A stretch of 64,000 nt of DNA, taken from Akebia trifoliata (Eukaryota > Streptophyta > Magnoliopsida > Ranunculales > Lardizabalaceae). A program made the translations under genes and the position numbers. Positions 63,201 to 64,000 of the stretch are shown here, piece after piece. The stretch covers positions 23,865,021-23,929,020 of the forward strand of contig CM030718.1 of the NCBI GenBank assembly GCA_017979445.1. Direction: 5' to 3'. The number at the start of each line of letters is the position of its first letter. The first letter of the stretch is position 1. A model generated the notes under the pieces. The model made no database searches and was not told the origin of the DNA. It worked only from the letters and a program-made list of their open reading frames with translations.

Positions 63201-63934
63201 GGGTTAAATGAAAAGCATTTATTATGTAAAAGACCAATATATCCGTGTCTTTTTCACTAAAAGACAAAAGGGGCAGGGGTTTTAGTGAAAAATGAATGTG
63301 GTGGAGAATGCTAATGTTCCCATGAGGTCTTGGACATTAGCATTCCCCTTTTTATTATATGTCTAAGATAAACGTATTTTAGAGATATTTTTGCTACCTA
63401 AATGTTTGCCACAGCTTTAGCCATGGCTAATGTGGATTTACCACCATGCATTGAAGTTGACTATTCAAAATCATCCACTTGAAATGGACTGTTTAGGACG
63501 AGAATCAAGTTTGTTTCCACTGAAGCTCTTCAACATATGTACCACTTGATCAATAAAAGTTGCTACTTAGATTAAATGGTACTTCTTTGTGCAGCACTCC
63601 AATGAAAACACCCATTTGTGATCCAGTCTAAAAGTGAGTCCACAGAAACTTTTTGATATTCTATAGTCAATTACCATGCCTTCAGGAAAAATTTGACTGC
63701 CGTAAACGTTAAGCTAGGAATTGTTAAATTATTCTGAATAATAGAGCTCCATCAAACGTTAAAAAAATGGTACTTATCAACTGACCAATGACTTCCATAT
63801 GATCCAGGTTACTTTACTTTCAAGGATACATCATAGAAACCTCGTGCAATTTCTTGGCTACTGCCAAGAAGAAGGGAGAAGTATCCTTGTTTATGAATTC
63901 ATGCATAATGGAACTCTCAAGGAACATCTTTATG
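49857..63934 (+). CDS. Malectin-like LRR receptor kinase (At2g37050-like), 5' part
   Basis: Plasma-membrane receptor kinase, cut by the right edge. Eleven in-phase exons: 49857-49938, 51341-51872, 52698-53203, 53728-53860, 54018-54089, 54735-54803, 54892-54963, 55144-55212, 62557-62711, 62805-63046, 63808-63934; 686 residues so far. Order: signal peptide (MKKMQRKLFSMIYLCFLLFM then SVKAQ), malectin-like domain (FVSLDCGGKENFTDN, RYPDDPFDRLW, NYLVDVAAGT, YFAEIEDFGTNETRKF), GGDPCLPVPWSWLQC, LRRs on 69/72-nt exons (LSGKNMTGNIPSEL, LDGNSLTGPIPD, LEKNHLTGEIPSSL, LQNNMLSGTVPSGL), TM (SIIIGSSVGAAVLLIATI), juxtamembrane RRKKR, kinase with GSGGFGVVYYG (607-617), Lys628 and EFMHNGTLKEHLYG. The HRD and DFG motifs are beyond the window. 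Kinase activity cannot be judged. Intron 8 (7.3 kb) carries an antisense copia element; the exons around it are intact. The ligand is unknown. Confidence 0.93.
51041..51178. repeat. Foldback element in receptor-kinase intron 1
   Basis: ACACATGATCCC pairs with GGGATCATGTGT, and AAAATCCAATGGTTGAGATTTA pairs with TAAATCCCAACCATTGGATTTT. It lies between (TA)n tracts (51031-51040; 51222-51249). The sequence GGTCCTGACCC before the right tract resembles the end of H2. Confidence 0.7.
51873..52697. other. Receptor-kinase intron 2
   Basis: Contains TATAGAGGCGGATTTTTCGGCC and related TCTATAG..GG words (52080-52250) that could be subterminal repeats of a CACTA-type element, but no ends were found. Confidence 0.35.
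53242..53662. mobile_element. hAT-like element in receptor-kinase intron 3 (421 bp)
   Basis: Ends CATGGTTTTAAATCTTG and (reverse complement) CATGGTTTCAAAACTTG, with subterminal ACTCG/CGAGT words. Flanks TCTAGAAT (53234-53241) and TGTGGAAT (53663-53670) agree at 6 of 8 positions. The intron borders (donor 53204, acceptor 53726-53727) enclose it. Confidence 0.6.
54137..54650. mobile_element. hAT-like element in receptor-kinase intron 5
   Basis: Left end GCGCTGCAACTTGAGCAGGCC, right end (reverse complement) AGGGCTGCAACTCGGGCGGG. Possible flanks ATGTTATC and ATGTTGAC. The interior is AT-rich. It fits inside the intron 54090-54734. Confidence 0.5.
55930..56047 (-). repeat. copia 3' LTR
   Basis: 118 bp. 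On the minus strand it begins TGTTAAATAAG and ends TTATCGAACT. Same sequence as the 5' LTR as far as I can compare. Confidence 0.95.
56055..60317 (-). CDS. copia Gag-Pol polyprotein
   Basis: Uninterrupted 1420-codon frame. Gag about 1-300 with a CCHC knuckle (Cys264, Cys267, His272, Cys277). Protease with DSGA at 368-371. Integrase zinc region His505, His510, Cys534, Cys537, and core Asp565, Asp628, Glu664. GKR-type region to about 770, then a Pro/Ser linker. Reverse transcriptase from about 938, with LDVKNAFLNGDL and YVDD at 1103-1106. RNase H with Asp1267 (TDADYAG), Glu1310 region (SSAESEYRAM) and Asp1344 (YCDNKSA). Gag and Pol share one frame with no frameshift or stop, the usual copia arrangement. 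All catalytic residues I can check are present. The stop codon (56055-56057) lies inside the polypurine tract. ATG is at 60315-60317, with a second ATG following directly. Confidence 0.97.
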   Translation of the reverse strand: MMASDSSSSSITGFSNGSSGLPSHSTDFPGIQITTVKLDGPNYLLWARSVEMFIGGKGKIGFLTGADKQPALTDSSYSQWFANDSMVRSWLVTSMQSHIAAGFMFSSTAKQIWDSAKSIYSQRQNNVRIFNLEREISRLSQGDSSVTTYISQLRARWEELTFYSSYYSWKDPLDETLYASILDKNRVFQFLAGLRDEFEYARVHLLGMDPFPSLQTAYSYVLADESRRAAVIPLSSGDHSAMLARLPSSHSPSGSLPTRQRHKCDHCGKLGHVKARCYALHGRPNQHRQQSQRSSAHVVSQQMNDLAPPSAITSSSDSVSLSQDELDKFRKFFNQIETSSQPVSTFAHSGTFASAHSVSTTSSPWIIDSGASDNMTGTSSLFKTYSVCSGHRKVRLADGSLSSIAGQGHLPVTSSLSLINTLHVPQLTTNLVSVSSLTKNLNCSVTFYPSHCVFQDLESKRTIGTGHEENGLYLLDVPGSPSTHSALQLSSSRSQSNKALVMRWHLRLGHISFGYLKHMFPTLFHNNNLFDLSCETCQLAKHVRSSYPISMNTTTPTMFDLIHSDVWGPSPVTSTLGFRYFVLFIDDHSRTTWVYLMKHKSEVYGIFKQFLAMIHTQFGCTIKTFRSDHGTEYTYSEVLKLCLESGIEHQMSNVKTPQQNGRSERKNRHILELARAISIGMNVPQSYWADAVLTAVYLINRTPSSVLQFATPLSKLSPDRPVFPLPPRVFGCVCFVQILAPTRTKLDPKAVKCIFLGYSSTQKGYRCYHPPSRRRFISRDVSFFEHTPYYSGSVGIQSEWFPLDSPDDSFPSLFPLPMPVPPSPPPVSSSSPPLQVYSRRPRDTSITSMSDQLASSPPVPPPSVPCDDRPIATRKGKRTCTYPISNYISDSALSPSYRSFLASVSSVSLPTTVADAIAHPEWRAAMIDELTALDKTQTWEIVPLPPGRKAVGCRWVFTLKHNPDGSIARYKARLVAKGYAQTYGIDYQETFAPVAKMTTIRVLLSVAAIRGWPLFQLDVKNAFLNGDLQEEVYMVQPPGFLSSASPAHVCRLHRSLYGLKQSPRAWSERFTKAMHQFGFHQSSADHTLFLRHSQGKIVALIVYVDDIVITGDDADGLTEVKTYLGRQFEIKDLGHLRYFLGIEVARSQSGIFISQRKYVLDLLSASGQLGSRPADTPIEQNHRLADSEGECVSDIGQYQRLVGKLIYLSMTRPDIAYAVSVVSQFMHSPRTSHLAAVYRILRYLKGCPGRGILFNNHGHLRIEAWTDADYAGSVTDRRSTSGYCTKVGGNLVTWRSKKQDVVSRSSAESEYRAMALGVCELLWLKILLADLCLPVPVPFLLYCDNKSAINIAANPVQHDRTKHIEVDRHFIREKIVSGQICTPFVPTSQQLADVLTKGVSKTSFEDVLSKLGIVDIHAPT
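60750..60966 (-). repeat. 31-bp tandem repeat in the copia leader
   Basis: Units start at 60750, 60781, 60812, 60843, 60874 and 60905, with a degenerate seventh after 60936. On the + strand each reads CCACCTTGGGTGTCGCCGG then ACCTCAATACAG, with T/G or C/T changes at two or three sites. It lies between the primer binding site and the gag start. Confidence 0.92.
61188..61305 (-). repeat. copia 5' LTR
   Basis: 118 bp, directly followed (minus strand) by the primer binding site with no spacer base. Confidence 0.95.
61311..62556. other. Receptor-kinase intron 8, right part
   Basis: Host intron after the copia element. 61311-61490 repeats 55770-55913 (see findings). The rest is AT-rich, ending at the acceptor AG 62555-62556. 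Confidence 0.6.
63047..63807. other. Receptor-kinase intron 10
   Basis: A short inverted repeat GAATGCTAATGT / ACATTAGCATTC lies at 63304-63349. Nothing else was recognised. Confidence 0.45.
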
Positions 63935-64000
63935 GTGAGTGTAACACAATTCATAAAAGTAACTAACTTTAGATCCAAAGTCATGTTTCATAAATTTTGT

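Overview
The window is nuclear DNA of a flowering plant. The genes are split by many short and some very long introns with GT...AG borders, the non-coding DNA is strongly AT-rich, and L1-, RTE-, copia-, gypsy-, hAT-, MULE- and SINE-type transposons are interspersed. A 250-residue cytosolic ascorbate peroxidase, a TEY-type MAP kinase and a malectin-like LRR receptor kinase are land-plant families. The AT-rich third positions and long introns do not look like a grass. I cannot name the species.

There are four host genes, all on the + strand. (1) 2652-19703 is the 3' part (five exons, 238 residues) of a mitochondrial-type DUF155/RMND1 family gene related to Arabidopsis RRG/RRL; its 5' exons lie left of the window. 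(2) 29054-33594 is a complete cytosolic ascorbate peroxidase (APX1-like, nine coding exons). (3) 41716-45141 is a complete group A MAP kinase (MPK3-like, six exons, TEY at residues 196-198). (4) 49857 to beyond the right edge is a malectin-like/LRR receptor kinase closest in my memory to Arabidopsis At2g37050; eleven exons are visible and the kinase domain is cut by the window end.

The rest is transposon-derived or unassigned. A decayed L1 fills 1-2254. The fourth visible intron of the DUF155 gene (7202-19358, 12.2 kb) holds a nest: a minus-strand L1 with RNase H, itself broken by a 582-bp solo LTR and a 951-bp hAT element, then an LTR fragment and a Tekay-like chromovirus remnant. Between DUF155 and APX lies a 5.4-kb structure with ~0.8-kb inverted arms around two arrays of ~208-bp repeats. 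Smaller elements (hairpin MITEs in TA microsatellites, a 9-bp-TSD MULE, several hAT derivatives, three tRNA-like SINEs, a deleted copia) fill most other gaps.

The most striking element is a complete copia retrotransposon (55930-61305) antisense inside an intron of the receptor kinase. It has identical 118-bp LTRs, a perfect 5-bp target duplication, unusual TG...CT ends, one uninterrupted 1420-residue Gag-Pol frame and a 31-bp tandem repeat in its leader. It looks very young and possibly still able to move. I found no evidence of a wholly new type of system. The best leads are the copia element, the long-arm array element and the layered insertions in functional genes.
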